Notes under the pieces: generated by a model | What the model was told of the DNA's origin: nothing | Database searches by the model: none | Seen by the model: only the letters and a program-made list of their open reading frames with translations | Position numbers and translations under genes: made by a program | In this document: piece by piece, positions 1 to 6,384 of the stretch | How the letters are laid out: the number at the start of each line of letters is the position of its first letter | Position numbering within the stretch: the first letter of the stretch is position 1 | Origin: a virus | IMG/VR virus record: IMGVR_UViG_3300049796_000007 | Location: 1 to 42,399 of that record | Reading direction: 5' to 3' (one strand) | DNA: 42,399 nt

Positions 1-1
1 C

Positions 2-151
2 GACGTGGTGCGCATCGGCTGCGGGTTGGCGGGCTATGACGATCACCAGATAGCGCCGCTGTTCCGTGGTGCGCCCGAGAACGTCAATCTGCCGTTCGGC
101 TGGCGTGAGATCATCGCCCCGCCGTCCCCCAGCGGGCAGCCCGATGCGTGA
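2..151 (+). CDS. C-terminal fragment of an A1S_2505-like phage protein (5' truncated)
   Basis: The frame is open from the left edge to a TGA at 149-151, giving 49 residues. It contains the run RIGCGLAGY, then IAPLF, AP.NV.LP and a final W. I recognise this pattern (IGCGLAGY..eIAPlF..AP.NV.LP) as the C-terminus of the phage non-structural family annotated A1S_2505-like, whose function is unknown. The start lies outside the window. It converges on the repressor gene at 153-398, with the two stop codons one base apart. It is most likely the last gene of a rightward early operon, possibly a continuation of the one leaving the right end of the window if the genome is circular. The family call is moderate because only the tail is visible. 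Confidence 0.7.
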   Translation, partial: DVVRIGCGLAGYDDHQIAPLFRGAPENVNLPFGWREIIAPPSPSGQPDA

Positions 152-152
152 G

Positions 153-398
153 CTAGCGACGGCGGGGGGCGCGATGGGGCTTCTTCTTCGCGGGCGTCCG
201 CAGCTCGAACAGCGGGCCGGGGTCGTCCAAGTCGAGCGCGTCACAGAGGCCGTCAAGGTGGGAGCGTTTCAGGCACGTCCACTCATCGGCGGCGAGGCGG
301 TAGGCCAGGGAGCGGCTGACGCGGCCCCCGGAACGCGTGGCCAGTTCGGCGGGCGTCCAGCGTCGGGCGGCCAAGAGGGTGGCGATGGCGAGTTTCAT
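153..398 (-). CDS. Cro/C1-type HTH repressor, left switch
   Basis: An 81-residue protein with a compact helix-turn-helix at about residues 3-55: LLAARRWTPAELATRSG, then VSRSLAYRLA, then LDGLCDALDLDDPGPLFE. This spacing is typical of the short Cro/C1 (HTH_26-like) DNA-binding fold. There is no oligomerisation or peptidase domain, only a basic tail (KKKPHRAPRRR). I chose the ATG at 398 over the in-frame GTG at 416 because the GTG lies inside the inferred promoter. With the -10 at 407-412, transcription would begin only about two bases before the ATG, so the message is probably leaderless, as with cI of lambda transcribed from PRM. An operator-like half-site (401-413) covers that -10, suggesting autoregulation. 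It is divergent from the early operon starting at 485 and is a candidate master repressor or Cro. Confidence 0.8.
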   Translation of the reverse strand: MKLAIATLLAARRWTPAELATRSGGRVSRSLAYRLAADEWTCLKRSHLDGLCDALDLDDPGPLFELRTPAKKKPHRAPRRR

Positions 399-400
399 GA

Positions 401-413
401 GTCCCCAATATTG
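401..413. promoter_or_regulatory. Operator-like half-site over the repressor promoter
   Basis: GTCCCCAATATTG shares the GTCCC(C/G)A..TATT core with the full palindromes at 447-463 and 6391-6410, but its right arm (CACCG) is degenerate. It sits exactly on the inferred leftward -10 (407-412), where bound repressor would block its own transcription. Confidence 0.5.
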
Positions 414-435
414 CACCGAAACCCGCTCTTGACAA
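407..435 (-). promoter_or_regulatory. Leftward promoter of the repressor gene
   Basis: Read on the minus strand there is TTGTCA (435-430), a 17-base spacer and AATATT (412-407). That is five of six matches to the -35 and four of six to the -10 consensus at ideal spacing. Its -35 overlaps the TTGACA of the rightward promoter base for base (shared positions 430-434), so the two promoters are back to back and probably compete for polymerase. Confidence 0.55.
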
Positions 436-457
436 GGGGCTGTACAGTCCCGATATT
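429..457 (+). promoter_or_regulatory. Rightward early promoter
   Basis: A perfect TTGACA (429-434), a 17-base spacer and GATATT (452-457) precede the first early gene, which starts at 485. Transcription should start near 464. The -10 lies inside the palindrome at 447-463, the expected arrangement for repression by the divergent HTH protein. Confidence 0.7.
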
Positions 458-463
458 AGGGAC
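447..463. promoter_or_regulatory. Palindromic operator, GTCCC-7-GGGAC
   Basis: GTCCCGATATTAGGGAC has perfect 5-base arms around an AT-rich centre and overlaps the -10 of the rightward promoter. The same half-site recurs at 401 and, as a longer palindrome, at 6391-6410, which supports it being a repressor site rather than chance symmetry. Confidence 0.65.
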
Positions 464-484
464 ATCACTAACAGGCGCCGCGCG

Positions 485-733
485 ATGAAAGTTCGCATCA
501 CTTTCGACTTAACCACGTCCACCCGCAAGGCGATTGCCGGGCGTGTCGTTGGATACGGGGCTCGTCCGGCAAGCCACGATCGGTGCAGGCAGGTGATCGA
601 AGGGCTCGTCCGTGCCGACTTGGAGGTGATCGTGGCTGAGTACGACGCGGAGCACGCGTGCGCGAATTGCGGATGCCGTGAGCACTTGCCGAAACGGTGC
701 GGTACCTGCGAGTGCGTTTGGGGGAGGGCCTGA
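485..733 (+). CDS. Small protein with C-terminal zinc-ribbon-like cysteines
   Basis: First gene of the early operon, 82 residues. The N-terminal half (about 1-55) looks like an alpha/beta fold with no motif I recognise. The last 25 residues carry CANCGC and RCGTCEC, six cysteines spaced like a zinc ribbon or knuckle. There is no good Shine-Dalgarno; the ATG follows the inferred transcription start by about 20 bases. The next gene begins three bases after its stop. Its position directly behind the repressed promoter makes it an immediate-early gene, where phages often encode small host-interacting or regulatory proteins, but nothing in the sequence fixes a function. Confidence 0.6.
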   Translation: MKVRITFDLTTSTRKAIAGRVVGYGARPASHDRCRQVIEGLVRADLEVIVAEYDAEHACANCGCREHLPKRCGTCECVWGRA

Positions 734-736
734 CCA

Positions 737-988
737 ATGGCGAAGCGGGGAGGCGTAGTGGTTGTTGGGAAAACGGTGCGCGGGTTTGCGCTCATGACGT
801 TTGTTGATCGGGACGGGGAGCCGTGTTCGCTCCAGCGCTCGTCGGTCGCGACAGAAGATCTTATCAGGTTCGGCACGGACAACGAGAAAGCACGGATGCA
901 TCTCACGCCGGAGATGGTTGCTGCGCTTTTGCCGGCGCTCAAGAGGTTTGCGAAGAAGGGGAGACTCCCGTGCGAGGAGGAGGACTGA
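737..988 (+). CDS. Conserved phage hypothetical protein (ECSLQ/RMHL family)
   Basis: An 83-residue protein with the order GFALMTFVDRDGEPCSLQ, then SSVATEDLIRFG, then ARMHLTPEMVAALLPALKRF. I recognise this layout (F.D..G..CSLQ.SS.AT, then RMHL....VAALLP.L.RF..TG) as a very widespread small protein of tailed-phage early regions with no established function. A good Shine-Dalgarno (GGGGGAGGG, 719-727) precedes the ATG. It follows the first early gene by three bases and is followed three bases after its stop by another small early gene. Confidence 0.75.
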   Translation: MAKRGGVVVVGKTVRGFALMTFVDRDGEPCSLQRSSVATEDLIRFGTDNEKARMHLTPEMVAALLPALKRFAKKGRLPCEEED

Positions 989-991
989 CCG

Positions 992-1243
992 ATGCCGAAG
1001 AAAGGGAAGACTCGCGTCCGCTATGTGATCGCCGCACATCCGATCCAACAGGCGATTTTCCATATGGTGCAGGGGAAGGGGATTGACACGCTGTCGCTGC
1101 GCGGCATCGCGGTCGCTATCGGATTGGACCCGGTCTATCCGCAACAGATCAAGCATCATCTCACGGTCATGATGAAGTACGGTTTTTTAGATGTGGTCGA
1201 AGGGAAGTATCGGGTTGGCTCACTCTTGAAGAAGAAGCAATGA
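992..1243 (+). CDS. Small winged-helix-like phage hypothetical protein
   Basis: 83 residues. After a basic N-terminus come HPIQQAIFHMVQ, SLRGIAVAIGLDP, then QQIKHHLTVMMKYGFLDVVEGKYRVG. This reads as two helices, a recognition-like helix and a short beta wing, the expected order for a winged helix. I have seen similar proteins (IA..IG.....Q.VKHHL..M.KYGFL) in other phage early operons without an assigned role. A strong GGAGGAGGA (975-983) precedes the ATG. The stop overlaps the start of the next gene (ATGA). DNA binding is an inference from predicted structure only. Confidence 0.65.
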   Translation: MPKKGKTRVRYVIAAHPIQQAIFHMVQGKGIDTLSLRGIAVAIGLDPVYPQQIKHHLTVMMKYGFLDVVEGKYRVGSLLKKKQ

Positions 1244-1455
1244 TCTACTGCGCGGTGTGCGGATCAAGGGTCGGTGTCACCGGCCCGTGTGGAACCTGCA
1301 AGCGCAACGAACGCTGCGCCAATCAAGTTCTACAGGGCCTCGTCGCCTTTATCGGCAGCGGGCATATCACCCGTGGGCACTTCCCAAAGACGCTGACGGA
1401 GTTGTCCGACGACTGCTGCGAGTACGTCGCCGCGCTCAGCCGTGTGCGGGTATGA
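1240..1455 (+). CDS. Small cysteine-rich protein
   Basis: 71 residues. The first 27 carry CAVC, CGTC and a further C (MIYCAVCGSR, GPCGTCKRNERC), a zinc-ribbon-like arrangement. The rest is helical with a CC pair and no recognised domain. It overlaps both neighbours by the ATGA mode, so it is translationally coupled within the early operon. Function unknown. Confidence 0.55.
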   Translation: MIYCAVCGSRVGVTGPCGTCKRNERCANQVLQGLVAFIGSGHITRGHFPKTLTELSDDCCEYVAALSRVRV

Positions 1456-1700
1456 CAAAGGCTGGCACGGAACCGCCGATGCACACGCTGCGCTGCTGCG
1501 AGCACTGTGGACATGTGCGCTACGTCCTCGACGGCGCGTGGCTCCGCTGGTACCGCCAATCTATCGGCTGTGGATTGCGCGAGCTGTCGCGCCGGAGTGG
1601 CCTCTCGGCTGCCTATCTTTCGGACGTGGAACGCGGGAACCGGCCAGTCACGTACCGCGTGCAGTGCGCCTATGTACCCACACCCAAGCAAAGGAAGTAG
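1452..1700 (+). CDS. Zinc-knuckle plus XRE-type HTH protein
   Basis: 82 residues. A CCEHCGHVRYV knuckle at about residues 15-25 is followed by a clear helix-turn-helix, LRELSRRSGLSAAYLSDVERGNRPVT (about 43-68), the Cro/C1 signature with the ERGNR turn. The product probably binds DNA and may regulate phage or host promoters. It is the second HTH protein under the left switch and could serve as an early Cro-like or transcription factor, but no binding site can be assigned. The start overlaps the upstream stop (ATGA). Confidence 0.7.
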   Translation: MTKAGTEPPMHTLRCCEHCGHVRYVLDGAWLRWYRQSIGCGLRELSRRSGLSAAYLSDVERGNRPVTYRVQCAYVPTPKQRK

Positions 1701-1707
1701 GCCCCGT

Positions 1708-2256
1708 ATGAGCAAGTTTCACAAAACCTCCGTCGAGATCGACGCCGTGCAGTACACGGGCCGCAACATCACTGAGATCATGGCGTTTGTGGAGACCGAC
1801 GCCACGGAATACGAGGAAGATTTCCGCGGCACCTTTCTCGTCCTGACGACGTCCGATGGCAACGTGAGGCTCAATCGTAACGACTGGCTTGTGCGCGGCC
1901 TTCGCGCGTTTCCCGATAGCCGCGTGGATTTCGGACTGTACTCGATGCCGCCGTGGGCATTCGCCGCGCAGTACGTGCCATCCTGCTCAGGCATACCGCA
2001 CACCCCCGGCCCTGCCATCGTTCCCGCCCCTTCTTCGAAAGGCGACACGGGTATGAGCGCTCTGGACGTATCGGTGCGCCTCACTGCCGACCAGGTGGCG
2101 GCAGGGTGTTGGCTATGCGCGTGCTGGTCGGTGCGCATGGTGTGGGACTGTTGCATGGCCTGCGGCGAGACGGTGGATTCCCGCCTCACCCCTGAGCGCC
2201 GCGCGCAATTCGCCGCCCTCTCCGAGAGGCCAGCCGACAACACCATAAAGGAGTAG
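1708..2256 (+). CDS. Phage protein with N-terminal VEIDAVQYTG/GDW-like domain and Cys-rich tail
   Basis: 182 residues. Residues 1-85 match a common phage pattern: K..VEIDAVQYTG, a region where FLVLTTSDGNVRLNRNDWLVRG aligns with the usual e.G.....GD.iirG, then a terminal Y. The second half starts at an internal Met (MSALDVSVRLTADQVAAGC) and has five cysteines (CWLCACW, CCMACG), so it may be an independent domain or a gene fused in frame. I place the start at the ATG at 1708 because the upstream frame is antisense-type composition. Function unknown. Confidence 0.6.
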   Translation: MSKFHKTSVEIDAVQYTGRNITEIMAFVETDATEYEEDFRGTFLVLTTSDGNVRLNRNDWLVRGLRAFPDSRVDFGLYSMPPWAFAAQYVPSCSGIPHTPGPAIVPAPSSKGDTGMSALDVSVRLTADQVAAGCWLCACWSVRMVWDCCMACGETVDSRLTPERRAQFAALSERPADNTIKE

Positions 2257-2262
2257 AGCACC

Positions 2263-2532
2263 ATGCCGACCATGCGCGCCAAGATGTACGTCACGTCCGT
2301 CGAAGGGACCGCAGAGTATCAGACGCTCAAGCTCGCCTGCGTGGTGAGCCCCGCGAAGCCCTACGGTCCGAACGGGGAGAACGAGGACAACACGTTCTCC
2401 CGCTACACGCCATACGGGGAGGCGAGTTACACGATCAGCAACCCGGCGCTGCTCGGGCAGTTCAAGAAGGGCGACACGTTCTACGTGGACTTCACGCCCG
2501 CCGCCCCCTCTCCTGGGGGCGCCCCGGCATGA
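2263..2532 (+). CDS. Small conserved phage protein, copy A (paralogue at 7449)
   Basis: 89 residues, beta-rich: MRAKMYVTSV, then ENEDNTFSRYTP, ISNPALLGQFKKGDTFYVDFTPA. It is clearly homologous to the product of 7449-7703; both keep MRAK, EDNT, RYTP, I.NPALLGQFK.G..FYVDF. I recognise this as a recurrent phage hypothetical whose core ends in G..fY.DFTPA. Role unknown. The Pro/Ala tail is absent from the other copy. The stop overlaps the start of the next gene (ATGA). Confidence 0.7.
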   Translation: MPTMRAKMYVTSVEGTAEYQTLKLACVVSPAKPYGPNGENEDNTFSRYTPYGEASYTISNPALLGQFKKGDTFYVDFTPAAPSPGGAPA

Positions 2533-2969
2533 GCGACGAGACGGTGAGGGTAGGGAGCCGGTTGTGGAAGTGGGACGAAAACCGCCGCGTGTACGCGAGG
2601 AGTGCGGAAAGGCGGTCGTTCGGATCGCCGATCTACGCCGAGCATTTCGTGGAGGTCGAGGTCGTGGCGGAGACGGGGCGGTCGTGGATCGTCGCCAGCC
2701 CCGGCCGTTCCGCGCCGGTGCCGCCGTTCACAGCAGAGTCGCTGCGCGGGACCTACGCGAAAGTGGGCAAGGATCTTCTGCGGGAGCGGGTCGGTCGTTA
2801 CGGCCACACGGTGTACTTCACCGATGCACAGAAAGCGGCGATGATCTGGACGAAAACGCACAGTCGCAAGATTGTCGAATTGGTCGAGCGGTGCCGCGAC
2901 GTCGCCACCCTGCGCGCCATCGCGGCCCTCGTTGGCTACGACACGGGGCCGTCGGGAGGCTCCCCGTGA
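2529..2969 (+). CDS. Hypothetical early protein
   Basis: 146 residues. The N-terminal half is beta-rich (VRVGSRLWKWDENRRVY, FVEVEVVAETGRSWIV) and the C-terminal half helical (AQKAAMIWTKTHSRKIVELVERC). I do not recognise a family. It is coupled on both sides (ATGA upstream, GTGA downstream) inside the early operon, and its codon use resembles that of its neighbours. Confidence 0.6.
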   Translation: MSDETVRVGSRLWKWDENRRVYARSAERRSFGSPIYAEHFVEVEVVAETGRSWIVASPGRSAPVPPFTAESLRGTYAKVGKDLLRERVGRYGHTVYFTDAQKAAMIWTKTHSRKIVELVERCRDVATLRAIAALVGYDTGPSGGSP

Positions 2970-3202
2970 CCGCGCGCGAGCGGCAGGCGGCATTCCCGTT
3001 TTGCGAGCACTGCGGCGGCGAAGTGTTCACGCCGTGTAACTCGCCGATGGTCCTCGTGCGCTACCTGACGAGCTACTACGGACCCCGTCGCCTCCTGCTC
3101 GCGTGCCCCGCGTTCGTGCGGGACCATCCGACAGAGTTCGTACCGTTCTCGCTATTCACCTCAGAGTCCCCGACCGAGAGAGGCCATAACCATGAGCACT
3201 GA
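2966..3202 (+). CDS. Small cysteine-containing early protein
   Basis: 78 residues, starting at the GTG that overlaps the upstream stop (GTGA). CEHCGG near residue 14 and a CN plus a C further on suggest a zinc-binding fold. The middle (VLVRYLTSYYGPRRLLLACPAF) has no recognised motif. The next gene's ATG at 3192 lies 11 bases inside this one. Function unknown. Confidence 0.5.
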   Translation: MTARERQAAFPFCEHCGGEVFTPCNSPMVLVRYLTSYYGPRRLLLACPAFVRDHPTEFVPFSLFTSESPTERGHNHEH

Positions 3203-3386
3203 GACGTGCGAAGTTGTGACGCGGTGGGAGGGGCACGTCATTGCCGAGTCGTGCGGCAAGCCCGCCACGCATCGCTATGCGGCGATGGGCGGTGGCTTCA
3301 TGCACCTTTGCGCCGACCATGCTGAGCCGCACAAGAAGTACGCCGAGCCGATTTCGTCCCCCACCCCGGAGCAGCGAGAGGCATGA
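3192..3386 (+). CDS. Small zinc-finger-like protein (MHLCADHA)
   Basis: 64 residues with C6, C21 (CGKPATHRYA) and MHLCADHA. This matches the C.G.pA.....LC..H layout of small treble-clef-like phage and bacterial proteins and suggests one metal site. Short spacing and overlaps place it in the same operon as its neighbours. The role is unknown; reading frame and start are reasonably certain. Confidence 0.55.
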   Translation: MSTETCEVVTRWEGHVIAESCGKPATHRYAAMGGGFMHLCADHAEPHKKYAEPISSPTPEQREA

Positions 3387-3652
3387 GCAGCGAGACGAAG
3401 TTGATCCCCGCGGATCGCAAGCAGTGTCAGTCCGAGAAGCCGAATCCGGCCTACGGGCCGTTCAAGATGGGTGGGAGTCCCCATCGCTACGTGCGATGCG
3501 AGAACGCGCCGAGGTGGATCGCCGTGGAGACGAAGCCCGCGTCGGACGGACTGATGGGCACCATGTCACTGTGTGACGAGTGCAAGGCCGTGTGCAAGGT
3601 GGATCGCCCCGACATCGAGTACCGGAAGATTCGGAGGCGTGCCCATGCCTAG
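3383..3652 (+). CDS. Small cysteine-containing early protein
   Basis: 89 residues. Cysteines occur as C15 (RKQCQ), C39 (RCENAPRW) and LCDECKAVC, consistent with a zinc site built from separated knuckles and resembling the layout of the protein just upstream (C..pA..., then LC). The two may be diverged relatives. The ATG overlaps the upstream stop (ATGA). Function unknown. Confidence 0.55.
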   Translation: MSSETKLIPADRKQCQSEKPNPAYGPFKMGGSPHRYVRCENAPRWIAVETKPASDGLMGTMSLCDECKAVCKVDRPDIEYRKIRRRAHA

Positions 3653-4211
3653 CCCCTCCTCCGCTCCCCTGGCGCTGGACGCCGAGACCCGCGCCCGGTT
3701 GAAGGTGCTCGCTGAGCAAGCCACGCCGGGTCCGTGGCGGTCGGATTCGCCATCGCACCCGTTGTGGAACGCGCCGGTTGTGTCTACCGAGAGCGGTGCG
3801 TTTGTCGCTCGGTGTGCGACCGACGCGCAGTTTGATGGGATGGCTGACGCCGCGTACATCGCCGCGCTCTCGCCCTCTGTGGTGCTCGCGCTCCTCCGCG
3901 ACAGCGCCCGCCCGATCTTCGCGGAGATCGCAGCGGAGCGTGTGCGCCAAGATAAGCAATGGGGCGCGATGCACGATGATGAGCATGTTGCGTCCGACTG
4001 GTACGCGTTTCGTAACCGCTTCGAGCATCGTGCGCTCACCAGCATGGCGTACATGAATCCCAACATCCAGCGTGAAAACGTCGTCAAGATCGCCGCGCTC
4101 GCCGTCGCTCAGATCGAATCGCTTGACCGCCAGGCCGAGTTCAACCGCGCTACGCCACCCGTTGCCACCACCGCCGCCGCCCCTCTCCCGGAGAGCCGAG
4201 ATGCCTGCTAG
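3645..4211 (+). CDS. Ea22-like protein with ERxRQ..WG C-terminal domain
   Basis: 188 residues. Residues 10-90 have the features of phage Ea22-like proteins: a helical start, ATPGPWRSD, and a D..YIAALSPSVVLALL segment. Residues 98-165 contain EIAAERVRQDKQWGAMHDDEH, the ER.RQ..kWG...D.H motif seen in many phage accessory proteins. GGAGG at 3633-3637 supports the ATG at 3645. The C-terminal 25 residues are low-complexity (Thr, Ala, Pro). Ea22 of lambda is an accessory gene of the delayed-early region; no biochemical function is established for this family. The early position fits. Confidence 0.65.
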   Translation: MPSPSSAPLALDAETRARLKVLAEQATPGPWRSDSPSHPLWNAPVVSTESGAFVARCATDAQFDGMADAAYIAALSPSVVLALLRDSARPIFAEIAAERVRQDKQWGAMHDDEHVASDWYAFRNRFEHRALTSMAYMNPNIQRENVVKIAALAVAQIESLDRQAEFNRATPPVATTAAAPLPESRDAC

Positions 4212-4482
4212 GTCCACCGGAGAGCTGGAGACGGTCGTCGCGCTGGAATCCCAGCTCACCGCCGAGCGCCTGGCCCGAGAGACCGCCGAGCGAGCGCGAG
4301 AGGAGCTGCGGGATACGGCCGAGAACCTGCTCCGCACATGGGCGACAAATCCGGTAGACAGCCCTCGCGTCTATGAGGCCATCAAGCGTCTCCGCAACGC
4401 CGTCCGTCCCCCCGAGGGACAGCCAACTCCTAATTCGGTTTCAGTTAGTAGTTCGCGAGGAGTTCCCGAGGGCCACCCGTGA
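4201..4482 (+). CDS. Small coiled-coil protein
   Basis: 93 residues. Residues 8-50 are strongly helical with heptad-like Leu/Ala spacing (LETVVALESQLTAERLARE, then TAERAREELRDTAENLL), so a coiled coil is likely. The last 25 residues are disordered Ser/Pro/Gly. The start overlaps the upstream stop by 11 bases and the end overlaps the VRR-NUC gene (GTGA). Function unknown; it may multimerise or bind the Ea22-like product, which is only a neighbour-based guess. Confidence 0.55.
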   Translation: MPARSTGELETVVALESQLTAERLARETAERAREELRDTAENLLRTWATNPVDSPRVYEAIKRLRNAVRPPEGQPTPNSVSVSSSRGVPEGHP

Positions 4483-5012
4483 GCATGCTCCCCGCCCTGT
4501 CGGACGCGGAGCTGCAACGTCGGTATGAGGCGCAGCAGGCGGCGAAGCGGCCGGTCGTCGCGGCGGTTGTCGAGCCCACAGCGCCTCGTCGCAAGCGCGC
4601 CTCCCGCGATCGCGGCCCGACTGAGCACGAGCTCCAATGCGCCTTCTTCGCCCGCGTGAACGACCCGGCGGAGCAGGCGAAGCGACCGGCCCTCGCGCTC
4701 GTCCACGCGGTGCCGAACGGCGGGAAGCGCTCGTGGTCTGTGGCCGTCAAGCTCAAGGCCGAAGGGGTGAAGCCTGGCGTGCCGGATATCCATGCGCCCC
4801 TCGCTCGGGGCGGCTACTTCGGCCTCTGGATCGAGATGAAGCGCCCCGGCGAGACGACGACGCCCGCACAGGGCGATTGGCTCTGGACGCTCGCGAAGGA
4901 AGGCTACAAAACAGCGCTCCACACGACCGCCGAGGGCGCGTGGGCGGAGTTGTGCGCCTATCTGGACAGCCCCCGCACCGACGTGCTCGCCCCCCTTACC
5001 TCACAGGAGTAG
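4479..5012 (+). CDS. VRR-NUC domain nuclease
   Basis: 177 residues from a GTG overlapping the previous stop. After a basic N-terminus (about 1-46), residues 49-150 form a VRR-NUC fold of the PD-(D/E)xK superfamily: E49/E51 in EHELQCAFF, the PNGGKRS turn at 79-85, GVPDIHAP with D103, and WIEMKRPG with E119 and K121, followed by Q131..WL..L...GY. All metal and catalytic positions look intact. Phage VRR-NUC proteins usually are about 90-130 residues, so this one carries an extra basic N-terminus. It probably cleaves branched or flap DNA during replication or recombination, or processes packaging intermediates. Confidence 0.85.
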   Translation: MSMLPALSDAELQRRYEAQQAAKRPVVAAVVEPTAPRRKRASRDRGPTEHELQCAFFARVNDPAEQAKRPALALVHAVPNGGKRSWSVAVKLKAEGVKPGVPDIHAPLARGGYFGLWIEMKRPGETTTPAQGDWLWTLAKEGYKTALHTTAEGAWAELCAYLDSPRTDVLAPLTSQE

Positions 5013-5021
5013 ACCGGACCC

Positions 5022-5279
5022 ATGACAGACGATCTTAACCAGCCCGCCTCCACCGCAGCCGCGCCTTACACGGGCACCATTTACCCGCCCACGCCCGGCA
5101 ACATGATCGAAGTCGGCGCCGTCGTCGCCCTGAAAAGCGCACCGTATGCTCGCATGACCGTGGAGCGCATTGAGGGGGGCGCCGCGGACTGCGTGTGGTT
5201 CGCGGGTTCTGAGGTCGCAGGATGGGGCGAGTTATGCCACGCCACGGTCCAACTCACTGTACTGCGGCTCGCCCCGTGA
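5022..5279 (+). CDS. DUF2158-like (YodC-type) small protein
   Basis: 85 residues. The core EVGAVVALKSAPYARMTVERI, then CVWF, resembles the small SH3-like DUF2158/YodC proteins (G..V.LKSGgp.MTV......v.C.WF). The N-terminal 25 residues are Pro/Ala-rich and probably disordered. The biochemical role of the family is not known. It sits between the VRR-NUC and HNH genes in the early operon. Confidence 0.6.
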   Translation: MTDDLNQPASTAAAPYTGTIYPPTPGNMIEVGAVVALKSAPYARMTVERIEGGAADCVWFAGSEVAGWGELCHATVQLTVLRLAP

Positions 5280-5301
5280 CCGCCTGGAGGAGACACGAAC
5301 G

Positions 5302-5559
5302 GTGAGGACGCGCCGCCGCCGCACGCCCTACACCGCGATCGGCATCCGCCGTGTGCGCTGCGCGTACCGCGGCTGCCGGCGGACGGGCTACGCGCAGTGG
5401 GCCATCGCCGGCGAGTACAGCGTGGCGTGTTGGATCCACGATGTCGAGCTGCACACGGTCCTGCTCGAGGTGCTCGGCGACCGCGAGAAGGCCCGGAAGA
5501 TCGCCGCCTACTCCGCCGCCGTCATCCGGACGATCAACCAGCAGCGGCGCAGAAGGTAA
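5302..5559 (+). CDS. Basic cysteine-containing protein
   Basis: 85 residues with many arginines (pI clearly high). The metal-ligand pattern is VRCAYRGCRRTGYAQW, then VACWIHDVELH: C, C, then C and two His. This suggests one zinc site followed by a helical C-terminus. GGAGGAGA (5286-5293) at nine bases decides for the GTG at 5302. Basic charge hints at nucleic-acid binding, which is an inference only. Confidence 0.55.
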   Translation: MRTRRRRTPYTAIGIRRVRCAYRGCRRTGYAQWAIAGEYSVACWIHDVELHTVLLEVLGDREKARKIAAYSAAVIRTINQQRRRR

Positions 5560-5587
5560 GCGAACGGCGATCCGTGCTAAGTGCTAT

Positions 5588-5597
5588 ATTGTACAAT
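5588..5597. promoter_or_regulatory. AT-rich palindrome and possible -10 before the HTH-HNH gene
   Basis: ATTGTACAAT is a perfect 10-base palindrome in one of the few AT-rich patches of the window (5577-5608). It contains TACAAT (5592-5597), a five-of-six -10 match, placed so that transcription would begin about two bases before the ATG at 5606. I see no -35 match, so an activator or a weak promoter is possible. Confidence 0.35.
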
Positions 5598-5605
5598 CAC
5601 TTACA

Positions 5606-6154
5606 ATGTCTTGGCGAATGAACGAACTGTGGAGGATGCTAGACGATCCGGACACCGATCCCGTGTTGCTGCGTGTGTATCGGTGGCTGTTGCAGTGGCC
5701 AGAAGCGCACGCCTTCGCGACGATGCTGGACCCAGCGGAAGTCGCGCGCGCGACAGGGCTATCCGCTGATGCCATCGACGGCGCGCTGCGCGAACTGGCC
5801 GAGAGCGGGCGCCTCACCATTCACGAGACGCGCGCCGATGGCGTGATGTGGTTCACGCTCGCCCTCAACGTCGCCACGGTTCTAGAGAGGCGGCCGGCGC
5901 TCATCGTTGAGCGGACTCCGAAGCCGCCCCGCGAACAGACGCGCGCCATCACGCTGAACTTGCGGTGGGCGATCCTCGAACGAGACGGCCACAAGTGCCG
6001 CTCATGCGGCGCGACGGTCGACGACGGCGCGAGGCTGGAGATCGACCACATCAAGCCGTTCTCGAAAGGCGGACTCACCACACCGGGCAACCTTCAAGTT
6101 CTTTGCTACGATTGCAATGCCGGGAAGCGCGACCGGTGGATAGAGCTCGCGTGA
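5606..6154 (+). CDS. HNH endonuclease with N-terminal winged-helix-like domain
   Basis: 182 residues. Residues 1-95 are helical and end like a winged helix (DPAEVARATGLSADAIDGAL, ELAESGRLTIHETR), probably a DNA-recognition domain. Residues 110-180 form a zinc-bound HNH domain: RWAILERDGHKCRSCGA, LEIDHIKPFSKGG, NLQVLCYDCNAGKRDRW, with both CxxC pairs, the DH pair and the Asn/Lys of the final helix intact. The ATG at 5606 lacks a Shine-Dalgarno; a second ATG at 5618 is possible. The stop overlaps the next gene (GTGA). It could be a free-standing homing-type nuclease, a host-degrading or exclusion nuclease, or part of a two-gene unit with the coupled LuxR-like HTH. Confidence 0.8.
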   Translation: MSWRMNELWRMLDDPDTDPVLLRVYRWLLQWPEAHAFATMLDPAEVARATGLSADAIDGALRELAESGRLTIHETRADGVMWFTLALNVATVLERRPALIVERTPKPPREQTRAITLNLRWAILERDGHKCRSCGATVDDGARLEIDHIKPFSKGGLTTPGNLQVLCYDCNAGKRDRWIELA

Positions 6155-6384
6155 CACACCTCTCGCAACGCGAGCTCGACGTGGGTCGCCTTGTGGCTCA
6201 GGACCTCACTGATAAGCTGATTGGTGATATCCTCGGCATCAGTGTGCACACCGTACAGGAGTATCTTGACCGGATTGGCAGGAAGATCGGTGTCGGCAAA
6301 GGCAGGCGTTCTCGTCGTCGTATCATTGCGCGGTGGATGGAGCAGCACGACCCACACCAGCGCTCCGCATCTTCGGTAGGGTAA
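6151..6384 (+). CDS. LuxR/GerE-type HTH protein, copy 1
   Basis: 77 residues: LSQRELDVGRLVAQDLTDKL, IGDILGISVHTVQEYLDRIG, then a basic tail. This is a stand-alone LuxR-type (GerE) DNA-binding domain, with the L(T/S).RE.....A.G....IA..L.is..TV....... pattern and no receiver or autoinducer domain. It starts at a GTG coupled to the HNH stop. A second stand-alone GerE protein is coupled to the terminase gene at 9397. Its stop (6382-6384) lies inside the large hairpin that surrounds the operator at 6391. Likely a late-gene transcription factor or co-regulator, by inference from position. Confidence 0.75.
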   Translation: MTHLSQRELDVGRLVAQDLTDKLIGDILGISVHTVQEYLDRIGRKIGVGKGRRSRRRIIARWMEQHDPHQRSASSVG

